From contig NZ_JAHKPV010000019.1 in NCBI RefSeq assembly GCF_018860765.1, positions 186,001 through 250,000 on the forward strand: 64,000 bases of DNA. Direction: 5' to 3'. This document shows positions 1 to 11,297 of this stretch, in pieces. The position numbers and the translations under genes are program-made. The DNA is from Marinobacter salexigens (lineage in GTDB: Bacteria; Pseudomonadota; Gammaproteobacteria; Pseudomonadales; Oleiphilaceae). The notes below the pieces were generated by a model that saw nothing but the letters and a program-made list of their open reading frames with translations, did no database searches and was not told where the DNA came from. The first letter of the stretch is position 1. Each line of letters starts with the position of its first letter.

Positions 1-65
1 ACTAAGAGTTTATAGTCTAGTCAGAGAGTCTCTGATGCATAGGAAAAAACTGCAATGTTTTGTGA

Positions 66-2198
<2,133 letters not shown>

Positions 2199-2282
2199 CT
2201 AAATTACCGCTGCAGCTTGCCTTCAACAATATCCCTGAATAACATTCTACTATCCTCAGATGACACCCCATGGCAAATCGAC

Positions 2283-3335
2283 ATGAATCCAACCGCTCTT
2301 CCGCCCTTCGCAGATCGCAACCCACTCGGCGACATCAGTATTCTCCATGTTTCGGTACTGCTCCGGGCTGCTGAAGCGGAGGGGGTAAATGTGCAGGAAC
2401 TTGCGCGCCGCTTTCATCTCAACGAACAAACCCTTACGTCCCCCGAAGCTCGAATCAGTATTCCACGCTTTATGAGGCTTGGGCACGCAGCGATTCAAAC
2501 TTGCGGCAACACCGCGCTGGGGTTGCGGATGGGCGCCTTGACCAGACCTGTAGATATGGGCCTACCAGGCCTTGCAGGTGAATGCACCAATACTGTCGGC
2601 AAAGCTATACAAACACTGATTCACTATTCCCTGCTCACCAGCCGGAATAGCCGTGGAACACCCACAGCAGAGCCCGAAAAACGGCTCATTCAGTTCTACT
2701 CCATTCAACCCTACAACGCATTTAACTATTTCGTTGTAGACTCGGTGCTAAGTGCCTGGACTCAGTTTCTGCGCACAATAAGTGGGCACTGGGATGTATT
2801 AGAGAGAGTGACTATAGAGTATCCATCCACTGGCATGGATGAGCTTTTTGAAGCATGGTTTCGCTGCCCGGTTCAGTTTGGAGCAGCCGCAAACGGCATA
2901 ACGGTAAGGCAAGACATATGGAGGCAAGACACTCTGCAGGCGCAATCAGCAATGTATGACAAGCTAACACTGCTCTGCGATATGGAAATGCGGGAGATTC
3001 AGAGGGGATGGACGACAGGCGATAGAGTAAAGAGCCTGCTAACGCCCCTTTTCCGGGGGGAAACACCAAGTCTTGAGACCATTGCCTCGAAGTTGGGTGT
3101 TACGCCATGGACATTACAGCGGCAGCTCGGCTCTGAAAATACAGGGTTCAGAGAGTTGATGGACGAAACCAGAAAGCAATTGGCGCGAGACTATATTCGG
3201 GAAACGGAAACATCACTATCAGAAATCGCCTGGTTGCTGGGCTTTTCCAACCCGGCGGCATTGCACAAAGCCTACCGCCGTTGGTTTGGAATAAGCCCGG
3301 GAGAACACCGGAAACAGTTCCGGGCCACCCAGTGA
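2283..3335 (+). CDS. AraC-family transcriptional regulator
   Basis: DNA-binding regulator of the AraC type with an N-terminal arabinose-binding-like ligand domain (roughly residues 15-200) and a C-terminal double helix-turn-helix (roughly 245-345) ending in the family signature around SNPAALHKAYRRWFGISPGE. From the ATG at 2283 the protein is 350 residues, normal for this subfamily; an in-frame TTG at 2217 would add 22 residues. It is divergent from fadH with a short shared intergenic region, which suggests control of fadH and of itself. The effector is unknown; related proteins respond to fatty acids or other hydrophobic compounds, but nothing here fixes that. Confidence 0.85.
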   Translation: MNPTALPPFADRNPLGDISILHVSVLLRAAEAEGVNVQELARRFHLNEQTLTSPEARISIPRFMRLGHAAIQTCGNTALGLRMGALTRPVDMGLPGLAGECTNTVGKAIQTLIHYSLLTSRNSRGTPTAEPEKRLIQFYSIQPYNAFNYFVVDSVLSAWTQFLRTISGHWDVLERVTIEYPSTGMDELFEAWFRCPVQFGAAANGITVRQDIWRQDTLQAQSAMYDKLTLLCDMEMREIQRGWTTGDRVKSLLTPLFRGETPSLETIASKLGVTPWTLQRQLGSENTGFRELMDETRKQLARDYIRETETSLSEIAWLLGFSNPAALHKAYRRWFGISPGEHRKQFRATQ

Positions 3336-3385
3336 CAACTACAGGCCATTCAACCCCGAACACCTGAGGGCGCCCAGAATAGAAA

Positions 3386-4225
3386 TTACTTGCTCAGATG
3401 CTCAGCGTGGAAGCGCAGGTGCTCCTCAATGAAGCTAGCTATAAAATAATAGCTATGGTCATAGCCTTCGTGACGATTCAGAGTCAGCGGATAGCCACTC
3501 TGCTTCGCGGCCGCCTCCAACGCTTCGGGCTTCAGCTGCTCAACCAAGAAGTTATCAGCCTCACCTTGATCTACCAGCGTAGGCACAAACTGCGTAGCCG
3601 TTTTCATCAACAGGCTGGCGTCGTAGTCAGCCCAGCGGTCGGTATCATCACCCAGATAGGCGGTGAATGCCTTCTTGCCCCAAGGGCAATCTACTGGATT
3701 ACTAATTGGGCTAAACGCCGATACGGACTGGTAACGCTCGGGATTGCGCAGCGCCAACACCAGCGCACCGTGACCACCCATGGAGTGACCAAATATTGAT
3801 CGTTTGTCGCTCACCGGGAAAACGGACTCAATGAGATTCGGCAGTTCATTCAGCACATAATCATACATGCTGTAGTGCCGGTTCCAGGGCGCCTGAGTAG
3901 CATTTACATAGAACCCTGCTCCTTTACCCAAATCGTAGGCTTCATCATCTGCCACATCATCACCGCGGGGGCTGGTGTCCGGCGCAACAATAGCCACGCC
4001 CAGCTCCGCAGCCATTTGATGGGCAGCGGCTTTCTGCATGAAGTTTTCATCTGTACAGGTCAGGCCCGACAACCAGTACAAGGCCGGAATCTTGTTACCG
4101 TTGGCAGCCTGAGGTGGCAGATAGATAGCGAACCGCATATCGCAGTTCAGCGTGTCTGAACGGTGGCTGTACTGCTTGTGCCAGCCACCAAAACTTTTGT
4201 TTCGACTAAGGTTTTCAATATTCAT
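3386..4225 (-). CDS. fghA: S-formylglutathione hydrolase
   Basis: Hydrolyses S-formylglutathione to formate and glutathione, the second step of glutathione-dependent formaldehyde detoxification in the cytoplasm. The 279-residue protein is an alpha/beta hydrolase of the esterase D family with nucleophile motif GHSMGGHGAL near residue 147 and the catalytic histidine in HEGYDHSYYF near 253. The start at 4225 follows GGGAGATTGCG; the longer reading adds six residues without a better site. It lies 53 bp downstream of adhC on the same strand, the standard operon order. Also called frmB/esterase D in other species. Confidence 0.95.
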   Translation of the reverse strand: MNIENLSRNKSFGGWHKQYSHRSDTLNCDMRFAIYLPPQAANGNKIPALYWLSGLTCTDENFMQKAAAHQMAAELGVAIVAPDTSPRGDDVADDEAYDLGKGAGFYVNATQAPWNRHYSMYDYVLNELPNLIESVFPVSDKRSIFGHSMGGHGALVLALRNPERYQSVSAFSPISNPVDCPWGKKAFTAYLGDDTDRWADYDASLLMKTATQFVPTLVDQGEADNFLVEQLKPEALEAAAKQSGYPLTLNRHEGYDHSYYFIASFIEEHLRFHAEHLSK

Positions 4226-4278
4226 CGCAATCTCCCTGATCAATGGTCGCCCTTGCCTTGCACAGGCGACCCTCCTCG

Positions 4279-5430
<1,152 letters not shown>

Positions 5431-5601
5431 TCAGGCAGAAGGCTCCGCCATGTTGATAGAAGCATTATATTATTTCTGTATAGATAGATAATCCCAACAA
5501 TCAGCAATTCACTTTTACCAATATGCAACAATGATAGACTGCATGCCAGCCTTACGCATGTCGTTACCTACCATTCACACCACAACTAGAAGGAGACAAT
5601 T

Positions 5602-6510
5602 TTGATATGGGAAGGAGTTAGTGAATTCGTAGCGGTGGCTGAGGCACAAAGCTTTACTGCAGCAGCAAAGAGGCTGGGCATTTCTACGGCTCAAGTCAGC
5701 CGTCAAGTTAGCGCATTGGAAGCCCGGCTATCTACAAAATTGCTCTACCGAACCACTCGCAAGGTGTCGGTGACTGAAACCGGCCAAGTCTATTATCAAC
5801 AGTGCCGCAGAGTACTTGATGGGCTTGAAGAGGCAGAACGTTCCGTCACCAACCTTCAACTTGTTCCCAAAGGCCAACTACGACTGACAGCGCCCGTAAC
5901 ATTTGGGGAAAAAGTCATCGCTCCTCTAGTTAACGACTTTGCACTACGCTATCCAGCTCTTGAGGTGGACATGAACCTCACCAACCAAACGCTAGATCTG
6001 GTTGCAAAAGGTTATGATTTAGCAGTGCGAATGGGCAAACTTGAGGCTTCAAGTATGATGGCCAAGCGGCTCTCATCGAGAACCCTGTACGTATGCGCCT
6101 CACCCGACTATTTGTCGAGCTATGGGGTTCCTCACTCACTGTCTGAACTGGAACAACATAACTGTTTGCAGGGCAACTTGGACTATTGGCGCTTTCAGGA
6201 GGACGGCAAGCCGCGCAATATCCGGATCACGGGCAACATAAGGTGCAATAGTGGCTGGAGCTTGCTTGATGCGGCTCTGAAAGGCATCGGCATTGTTCAA
6301 CTGCCAGATTATTATGTGCAGCCTTCTCTGGATTCAGGCCGATTGATTCCCCTTCTGGCGCATTGGCAAGAGGCAGACGACGGCATCTGGGCCATCTATC
6401 CCCATAATCGCTACTTATCGCCGAAGGTGCGCATGTTACTGGACTACCTCAGCGATTGCCTTCAACCGAACGCTAGACACCAAATGCAAGAAACAGGCAG
6501 GAACGATTAA
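5602..6510 (+). CDS. LysR-family transcriptional regulator
   Basis: 302-residue LysR-type regulator: N-terminal winged helix-turn-helix (about 5-65, with SFTAAAKRLGISTAQVSRQV) and a periplasmic-binding-like effector domain (about 90-290). It starts at TTG; AAGGAGACAAT sits immediately upstream with ideal spacing and the nearby ATG at 5607 is out of frame. Divergent from adhC-fghA, it is well placed to control formaldehyde oxidation; no operator could be singled out in the 195-bp gap. The ligand is unknown. Confidence 0.88.
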   Translation: MIWEGVSEFVAVAEAQSFTAAAKRLGISTAQVSRQVSALEARLSTKLLYRTTRKVSVTETGQVYYQQCRRVLDGLEEAERSVTNLQLVPKGQLRLTAPVTFGEKVIAPLVNDFALRYPALEVDMNLTNQTLDLVAKGYDLAVRMGKLEASSMMAKRLSSRTLYVCASPDYLSSYGVPHSLSELEQHNCLQGNLDYWRFQEDGKPRNIRITGNIRCNSGWSLLDAALKGIGIVQLPDYYVQPSLDSGRLIPLLAHWQEADDGIWAIYPHNRYLSPKVRMLLDYLSDCLQPNARHQMQETGRND

Positions 6511-6526
6511 TCAGATCTTAGAACGA

Positions 6527-6563
6527 AAAAAGCCGTTAGCTAGAAACTAGCTAACGGCTTTTT
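6527..6563. terminator. Bidirectional rho-independent terminator
   Basis: A perfect 17-bp stem (6527-6543 with 6547-6563) and a three-base loop, with an A-run on one side and a T-run on the other, so it can terminate both the LysR gene arriving on the plus strand and the tRNA transcript on the minus strand. Confidence 0.9.
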
Positions 6564-6570
6564 GAAATAG

Positions 6571-6647
6571 TGGCGGAGCGGACGGGACTCGAACCCGCGA
6601 CCCCCGGCGTGACAGGCCGGTATTCTAACCAACTGAACTACCGCTCC
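6571..6647 (-). tRNA. tRNA-Asp (GTC)
   Basis: 77-nt cloverleaf read on the minus strand: acceptor stem GGAGCGG pairing with CCGCTCC, D-arm AGTTCAGTTGGTTAGAA, anticodon loop CTGTCAC with anticodon GTC, T-loop GGTTCGAGTCC, and an encoded 3' CCA. No integrase or duplicated attachment sequence lies beside it, so it does not look like an island attachment site here. Confidence 0.97.
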
Positions 6648-6789
6648 ACAGTTATAACCGATTGCTTTTCCGAAATACTTTCAAAGCGTTGCAAACTTCA
6701 AGAGATTGCTCGGTGACAACGAGAGCGCATTATAAAGAGGTGCCTGACTAAGTCAATGCCTTTTCTGAAAAAAACAGGAAAACCACGTT

Positions 6790-7821
6790 TTACATGGCAT
6801 CAACCATCGCATCTTTACCTTGCGCTGTTTTCCGGTACTCAATCGGGGTCATGCCAGACCACCGTTTGAACGCACGGTAGAACGTACTTGGCTCAGAAAA
6901 TCCGGTGAGGTATACAATTTCATCAATCGACTCATCTGTCGTCGCCAGCAATTGCCTAGCAAGGCGATAGCGGAAATCAGCCAGCACCTGATTAAAGCTG
7001 GTTTCTGCCTCGGTAAGCCGGGTGCGCAATGTACGAGGCTTTATGCCTAACCGCGTCGCTACCGAATCTAAGGTCACGTCGCCGCTATCGAGCAATTCTG
7101 CGATGATTCGCTCCACCTGCCCGACAATATCCTTTTTCTCCAGACGAGCAACCTGTTCACTGGCAAAACGCTCGTGCAAGTCCAAAAGCTCCGGTTCCGC
7201 ATGTGGAGACGCGTGGGAAAGCAGACTTGTGGGAAAATACAAACGGTTTTCCTCAGCACCGAAAACCACCTCGCACCCCAGCACTTCGACCACATGCTCG
7301 CGCCCTTCTTTACGCTCATGCTCAAACTCGATCCGCGACGGGTGAAACTGGTTATCCGTAATGGATCGAAAAAAGGCAATCAGCCCTTGGACAAAACACT
7401 CATTAAAATGCCGCAGGCGCCGGACATCATCGGAAGCTGTGTCCAGTAACATATAGGCATTCTCGCCCTCGATGAAAAAATCTGTGTTGGCCGCATCGCT
7501 TAGCAAACGCTGATAGTTCTTTGCACGCCGCAAGCCTTCCCCAAACGTCGGGCTGCTTAGAAACAGGTATTCCAGAACTTGACCTTTATAAACCGGCAAA
7601 ACCTGACCAAGATGGAGGCCAACATCGGGATCACCGGAAACTTCTTCTACAGCTTGCCAGAAAAACATCTGGGCGCTATGCGGAGTACGAAGCTGCTCCG
7701 TGTATACATAGTTTGCATCCACGCCCAAGCGACTAAATATGAGATCGGTATCAATACCCTTTGTCTTCATCGCCTCGTAGATAAGGCGCAACATCACGCC
7801 TGCGTCACGTAGTTCCTGCAT
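6790..7821 (-). CDS. AraC-family transcriptional regulator
   Basis: 343-residue AraC-type regulator with an N-terminal arabinose-binding-like domain (about 15-200) and a C-terminal double helix-turn-helix (about 230-330) whose second half includes IDEIVYLTGFSEPSTFYRAF and RWSGMTPIEYR. GCGGG lies close before the ATG. It is divergent from a MaoC-type dehydratase gene across 266 bp, so that gene is its most likely target. It resembles OruR/ArgR-like and fatty-acid-responsive AraC proteins only at family level; the effector cannot be told from sequence. Confidence 0.87.
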   Translation of the reverse strand: MQELRDAGVMLRLIYEAMKTKGIDTDLIFSRLGVDANYVYTEQLRTPHSAQMFFWQAVEEVSGDPDVGLHLGQVLPVYKGQVLEYLFLSSPTFGEGLRRAKNYQRLLSDAANTDFFIEGENAYMLLDTASDDVRRLRHFNECFVQGLIAFFRSITDNQFHPSRIEFEHERKEGREHVVEVLGCEVVFGAEENRLYFPTSLLSHASPHAEPELLDLHERFASEQVARLEKKDIVGQVERIIAELLDSGDVTLDSVATRLGIKPRTLRTRLTEAETSFNQVLADFRYRLARQLLATTDESIDEIVYLTGFSEPSTFYRAFKRWSGMTPIEYRKTAQGKDAMVDAM

Positions 7822-8087
7822 ATAATCCCGCTTTGTATTTATTGGATACTACTTTGGCCCGACGGACATCCGCCGGAACACCCTAAGTCAATGCGTCGTC
7901 TGGATGGGTTTGCCAGACTTGCAAAAAGCTTGAGCGAACGGCCTGCCCAACTCTAATTCTGTCCGAGTCGCAAAAAATCGACTTAGACTATCGTCTTACA
8001 TTAGAGCATATCAGGCCATAGACTCACAGTTTTACCAAAATCCGAGCGCAACGGGCACTTGCATTCGATTTCTTTTGCTTATCTTTC

Positions 8088-9005
8088 ATGCCCATAAATT
8101 ACCGAATTGACCATTGGGAACACATGCTTATGTCGAACACGCTTGTATACAGAGATACACCACCCTCGTTGTTACCGCTTTTCGCCAAAGCAGCGCTACC
8201 GAAAAAAGCCTCTTCCGGAACCGACGTGAGGGTTCCCGAGCTTTCTGCAACGCTTCTGTATGCGCACACATCGCGAGCCGACCTAAAACAATACGAGCGT
8301 GTTTGCGGATTTCAGCCTAGCAACCAGCTACCCATTACTTGGCCTCATATTCTTGCGTTTCCGCTGCACTTGAAGTTATTAACCGAAAAAGCCTTCCCGC
8401 TTCCACTCCTTGGCTTAGTGCACTTGCGCAATAGCATTACCCAGTTCAGACGAATTGGTACGGGCGAAGCCCTGAAGCTAGATGTGCGCCTAAGCGGGCA
8501 GGAGCGCACCACCCGAGGCATTGAATTTGACATGATTACCACGGCGAGTTCTGCAGGCTCTATGGTTTGGGAAGAGAGCAGCACCATGTTGTTCCGCCAG
8601 CCCGAACCAAATAGGAAGTCGACTGAAAAAACCGCGCCACCCGCTTTAGAGCATTATCCGAATACAAAAGAGATCAAGGTGGGAGAGTCTATCGGGCGCC
8701 AGTACGCAAAAGTGTCTGGTGATAGCAACCTGATTCACATGCACGCCCTTACCGCCAAAGCTTTCGGCTTTCCCAAAGCCATTGCACACGGCATGTGGAG
8801 CAAGGCATACGCGCTGGCCATTATGGGGCAGCAGAATGGGTGGCGATCAGGCCCACTAAAGGTTAGTTGCCAACTCAAGAAACCCGTATTTCTGCCGGGC
8901 ACAGCACAACTGAACTGGCGGGAAGGAAAAAACGCATGGGATTATCAACTACTGAATGCGAGAGGTGATGCGCCTCACCTCAGCGGTCAAATCGAATGGC
9001 TTTAA
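8088..9005 (+). CDS. MaoC-like acyl dehydratase (hydratase)
   Basis: Hot-dog-fold protein of the MaoC/(R)-specific enoyl-CoA hydratase family, expected to hydrate enoyl-CoA or dehydrate 3-hydroxyacyl thioesters. The C-terminal half has the hydratase-2 signature region: YAKVSGDSNLIHMHALTAK then FPKAIAHGMW (about residues 205-240), with the expected Asp and His; the N-terminal half is a degenerate partner domain. Length 305 residues. Start is uncertain: ATGs at 8088, 8124 and 8130 are in frame and none has a strong ribosome site; the conserved part begins after 8130. The stop overlaps that of the convergent kinase gene by four bases. A role in fatty-acid or polyhydroxyalkanoate metabolism is inference. 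Confidence 0.8.
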   Translation: MPINYRIDHWEHMLMSNTLVYRDTPPSLLPLFAKAALPKKASSGTDVRVPELSATLLYAHTSRADLKQYERVCGFQPSNQLPITWPHILAFPLHLKLLTEKAFPLPLLGLVHLRNSITQFRRIGTGEALKLDVRLSGQERTTRGIEFDMITTASSAGSMVWEESSTMLFRQPEPNRKSTEKTAPPALEHYPNTKEIKVGESIGRQYAKVSGDSNLIHMHALTAKAFGFPKAIAHGMWSKAYALAIMGQQNGWRSGPLKVSCQLKKPVFLPGTAQLNWREGKNAWDYQLLNARGDAPHLSGQIEWL

Positions 9006-10585
9006 ACGGCACCACAGGAGCTCTCGTCGCTCGTTGAGGGGGACGGTGCCGCCACAGGAAGCGTAAAAAAGAAACGGGCGCCACCGCCATCCTCGGGGCG
9101 CTCAAAACCTATTTCCCCTCCTTGAGCCTGAATCAGCGAACGACAGGTGGACAAACCAATACCCATGCCCTCGTCTTTGGTGGTATAGAACGGCAGAAAC
9201 AGCTTCTCTTCAGCGTCTTCAGCTAGCCCTACGCCGTAGTCACGCACTTCGATCCGAACACAGCTGCCCTCGGTCACTTGCGCCGTCACTTCCACTGGCA
9301 GGTCGGATTCTGCTGTACGCGTGGCCTCAAGGGCATTACGAATCAGGTTGAGCGCAACCTGTTGTACTTGCACGGGATCGGCCAAAATATCCGGCACATC
9401 TTCCGGCACAATAAGCTCAATGGCGCCGTCGTTATTGCGCGCATCCACTTCTGCAAACTGGCGAGTATCCTCGAGCAATGAGGATACAGATAAGACCTCT
9501 TTGCCCGTCGCAGGTTTCTTCATGAACCGGCGAATTCTACGAATAATCTCACTTGCTCGATGAGACTGGGCCTCGATTTTATCGAGAGTCTCCTGCAATA
9601 GAGTCAGATTAGGATTTTCAACCGCCATCATCCGCTTAGACACTCTGGCGTAATTCGCAATGGCTGTTAGTGGTTGGTTGACCTCGTGAGCAACGCCTGC
9701 AGCCATTTCACCCATGGTGGTTAAACGGGAGGTGTGCGCCAACTGATCACGCTGTTCCTGAACAAGTTCTCGCGCTTCCTCCAGCGCCCTCTCGCCCTCA
9801 AGCTCGGCGGTAATATCCCGAAACACCACTACTGCACCGTGCAACTCCTCGCCATCAAGTTTGGGCGCAGACCGATATTCCGCCGGAAATCCGGTGTCAT
9901 CAGCACGCAGCATTCGTATGTCGCGCTGATTTTCAGCAACACCCTGACGGCAAGTGGCATTTACCGGGAGCCCATCCGGGCATTGCGCCGCTGTAGAGAA
10001 ATGCGTTTCGAAAAAATTGCGCCCGATCAGGTCCTCAACCGGGCAGCGCATAATGACGGCGGCCGCTGGATTGGCGAACTCGATGGTGCCGTTCTCATCG
10101 AGACCATAGATGCCTTCACTGATCGAGTTGAGGATGCGGGCCTGATCGCTCTGAAGCTCCCGATTACGAGCTTGCAGTTCACGCTCAAGCCTAATAACGC
10201 GGGCGTGGGTTTTAACTCTGGCTATAACTTCCTGAGACTGGAAGGGTTTGGAAATATAGTCCGCACCGCCGAGGGCAAAGCCTTTTACTTTTGCTTCCAG
10301 ATCATCAAGGGCCGAAAGGAACACGACGGCGCAGTCGGCTGTTTCAGGATCGGCTTTGAGGCGCTCGCACACCTCGTAACCGTCCATCTCAGGCATCATA
10401 ATGTCGAGCAAGACGACTTCAGGCTGATGACGATGGGCAAGATCCAGTGCCTTTTCGCCCTCATTGGCAATTAAAAGCCGATACCCTTTGTCTTTGAGTG
10501 TCTCGTAGAGAACTTTCAGGTTCTGTGGATTATCATCCACGAGCAGAACCGTAACCTCTGAATTTTCGCTGACAGCTGCAGTCAT
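9002..10585 (-). CDS. Soluble hybrid histidine kinase (REC-PAS-HisKA-HATPase)
   Basis: 527-residue cytoplasmic sensor kinase. Order: receiver domain (about 10-125, phospho-acceptor Asp in VVLLDIMMPEMDG), a short coiled linker, a PAS domain (about 145-260), HisKA with the phosphorylated histidine in GVAHEVNQPLTAI (about 295-310), and a HATPase (G-boxes DYGVGLAE and EGMGIGLSTCR, about 400-510). There is no membrane segment. It starts 46 bp after the response-regulator gene at 10632-11258 and the two probably form an operon and a cognate pair, as in FixL/FixJ-type systems. The N-terminal receiver suggests input from another kinase. The signal is unknown. Confidence 0.9.
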   Translation of the reverse strand: MTAAVSENSEVTVLLVDDNPQNLKVLYETLKDKGYRLLIANEGEKALDLAHRHQPEVVLLDIMMPEMDGYEVCERLKADPETADCAVVFLSALDDLEAKVKGFALGGADYISKPFQSQEVIARVKTHARVIRLERELQARNRELQSDQARILNSISEGIYGLDENGTIEFANPAAAVIMRCPVEDLIGRNFFETHFSTAAQCPDGLPVNATCRQGVAENQRDIRMLRADDTGFPAEYRSAPKLDGEELHGAVVVFRDITAELEGERALEEARELVQEQRDQLAHTSRLTTMGEMAAGVAHEVNQPLTAIANYARVSKRMMAVENPNLTLLQETLDKIEAQSHRASEIIRRIRRFMKKPATGKEVLSVSSLLEDTRQFAEVDARNNDGAIELIVPEDVPDILADPVQVQQVALNLIRNALEATRTAESDLPVEVTAQVTEGSCVRIEVRDYGVGLAEDAEEKLFLPFYTTKDEGMGIGLSTCRSLIQAQGGEIGFERPEDGGGARFFFTLPVAAPSPSTSDESSCGAV

Positions 10586-10631
10586 ATAATAAAAGGCCGG
10601 TCAAAAAGATAACCGCATGATGCCGCCGGGA

Positions 10632-11258
10632 TTACCGCGCGTCGATAAGGTTCTTTACGGACAGCACCATACGCACCAGATGTGCGAGTGAGTGGGTTCC
10701 CATTTTATGCATCACCCGGGAACGGTGAATCTCTACCGTGCGCTGGCTGATTTCCAGCTCGATAGCAATTACCTTGTTCGCCTGACCTTCGATCATACGA
10801 TCCATGATCTCATGCTCCCGAGGCGTTAGGCTTTTAACCCTGCGGATGATCTCCTGCTTCTCATCCAACGTTTTGCGCTGTTCAAGATCTTGTTCCAGAG
10901 CCGCTTCAATCTTCTCAAGCAGCGCTTCTTCGCGATAAGGCTTCTGGATAAAGTCCACGGCCCCTTCTTTCATGGCATCAACCGCCATGGGCACATCGCC
11001 ATGACCGGTCACAAAAATAATGGGCAGAATCGAGTGCTTATCGTTCAGCTTTTTTTGCAGTTCCATGCCATCCATACCCGGCATGCGGATATCCAACACG
11101 ATGCATCCTGCCATTTTTTCGGAGTATTCCTTAAGGAATACCGCAGCGTTTTCATAGGTTTTGACCGGCTTACCATCAGATTTCAGTAACAGTTCCAGTG
11201 AATCACGAACGGCTTCGTCGTCCTCGACCACGTATACAGTTTGCTGGATATCAGTCAT
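10632..11258 (-). CDS. FixJ-type response regulator (REC-LuxR HTH)
   Basis: 208-residue two-domain regulator: receiver (about 6-120; Asp in GCIVLDIRMPGMDG, conserved Thr in FVTGHGD and Lys in IQKPY) followed by a LuxR/NarL helix-turn-helix (about 140-200; SLTPREHEIMDRMIEGQANK, SQRTVEIHRSRVM). This arrangement and length are those of FixJ/TodT-like regulators. It is the upstream gene of the pair with the REC-PAS kinase at 9002-10585, which probably phosphorylates it. Target genes are not identifiable. Confidence 0.92.
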   Translation of the reverse strand: MTDIQQTVYVVEDDEAVRDSLELLLKSDGKPVKTYENAAVFLKEYSEKMAGCIVLDIRMPGMDGMELQKKLNDKHSILPIIFVTGHGDVPMAVDAMKEGAVDFIQKPYREEALLEKIEAALEQDLEQRKTLDEKQEIIRRVKSLTPREHEIMDRMIEGQANKVIAIELEISQRTVEIHRSRVMHKMGTHSLAHLVRMVLSVKNLIDAR

Positions 11259-11297
11259 GGGGGTGTCTTCTCCTGTCTATTTTATTATGCCGACCGG

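Noticed and set aside
21-35. TCAGAGA/TCTCTGA inverted repeat beyond the end of fadH
   Set aside because: The one-base centre cannot form a hairpin and there is no T-run; too little context at the window edge to call an operator.
6571-6647. tRNA-Asp as an island attachment site
   Set aside because: No integrase next to it and no duplicated tRNA 3' end was seen elsewhere in the window; the recombinases at 44-46 kb are remote and of the RIT type.
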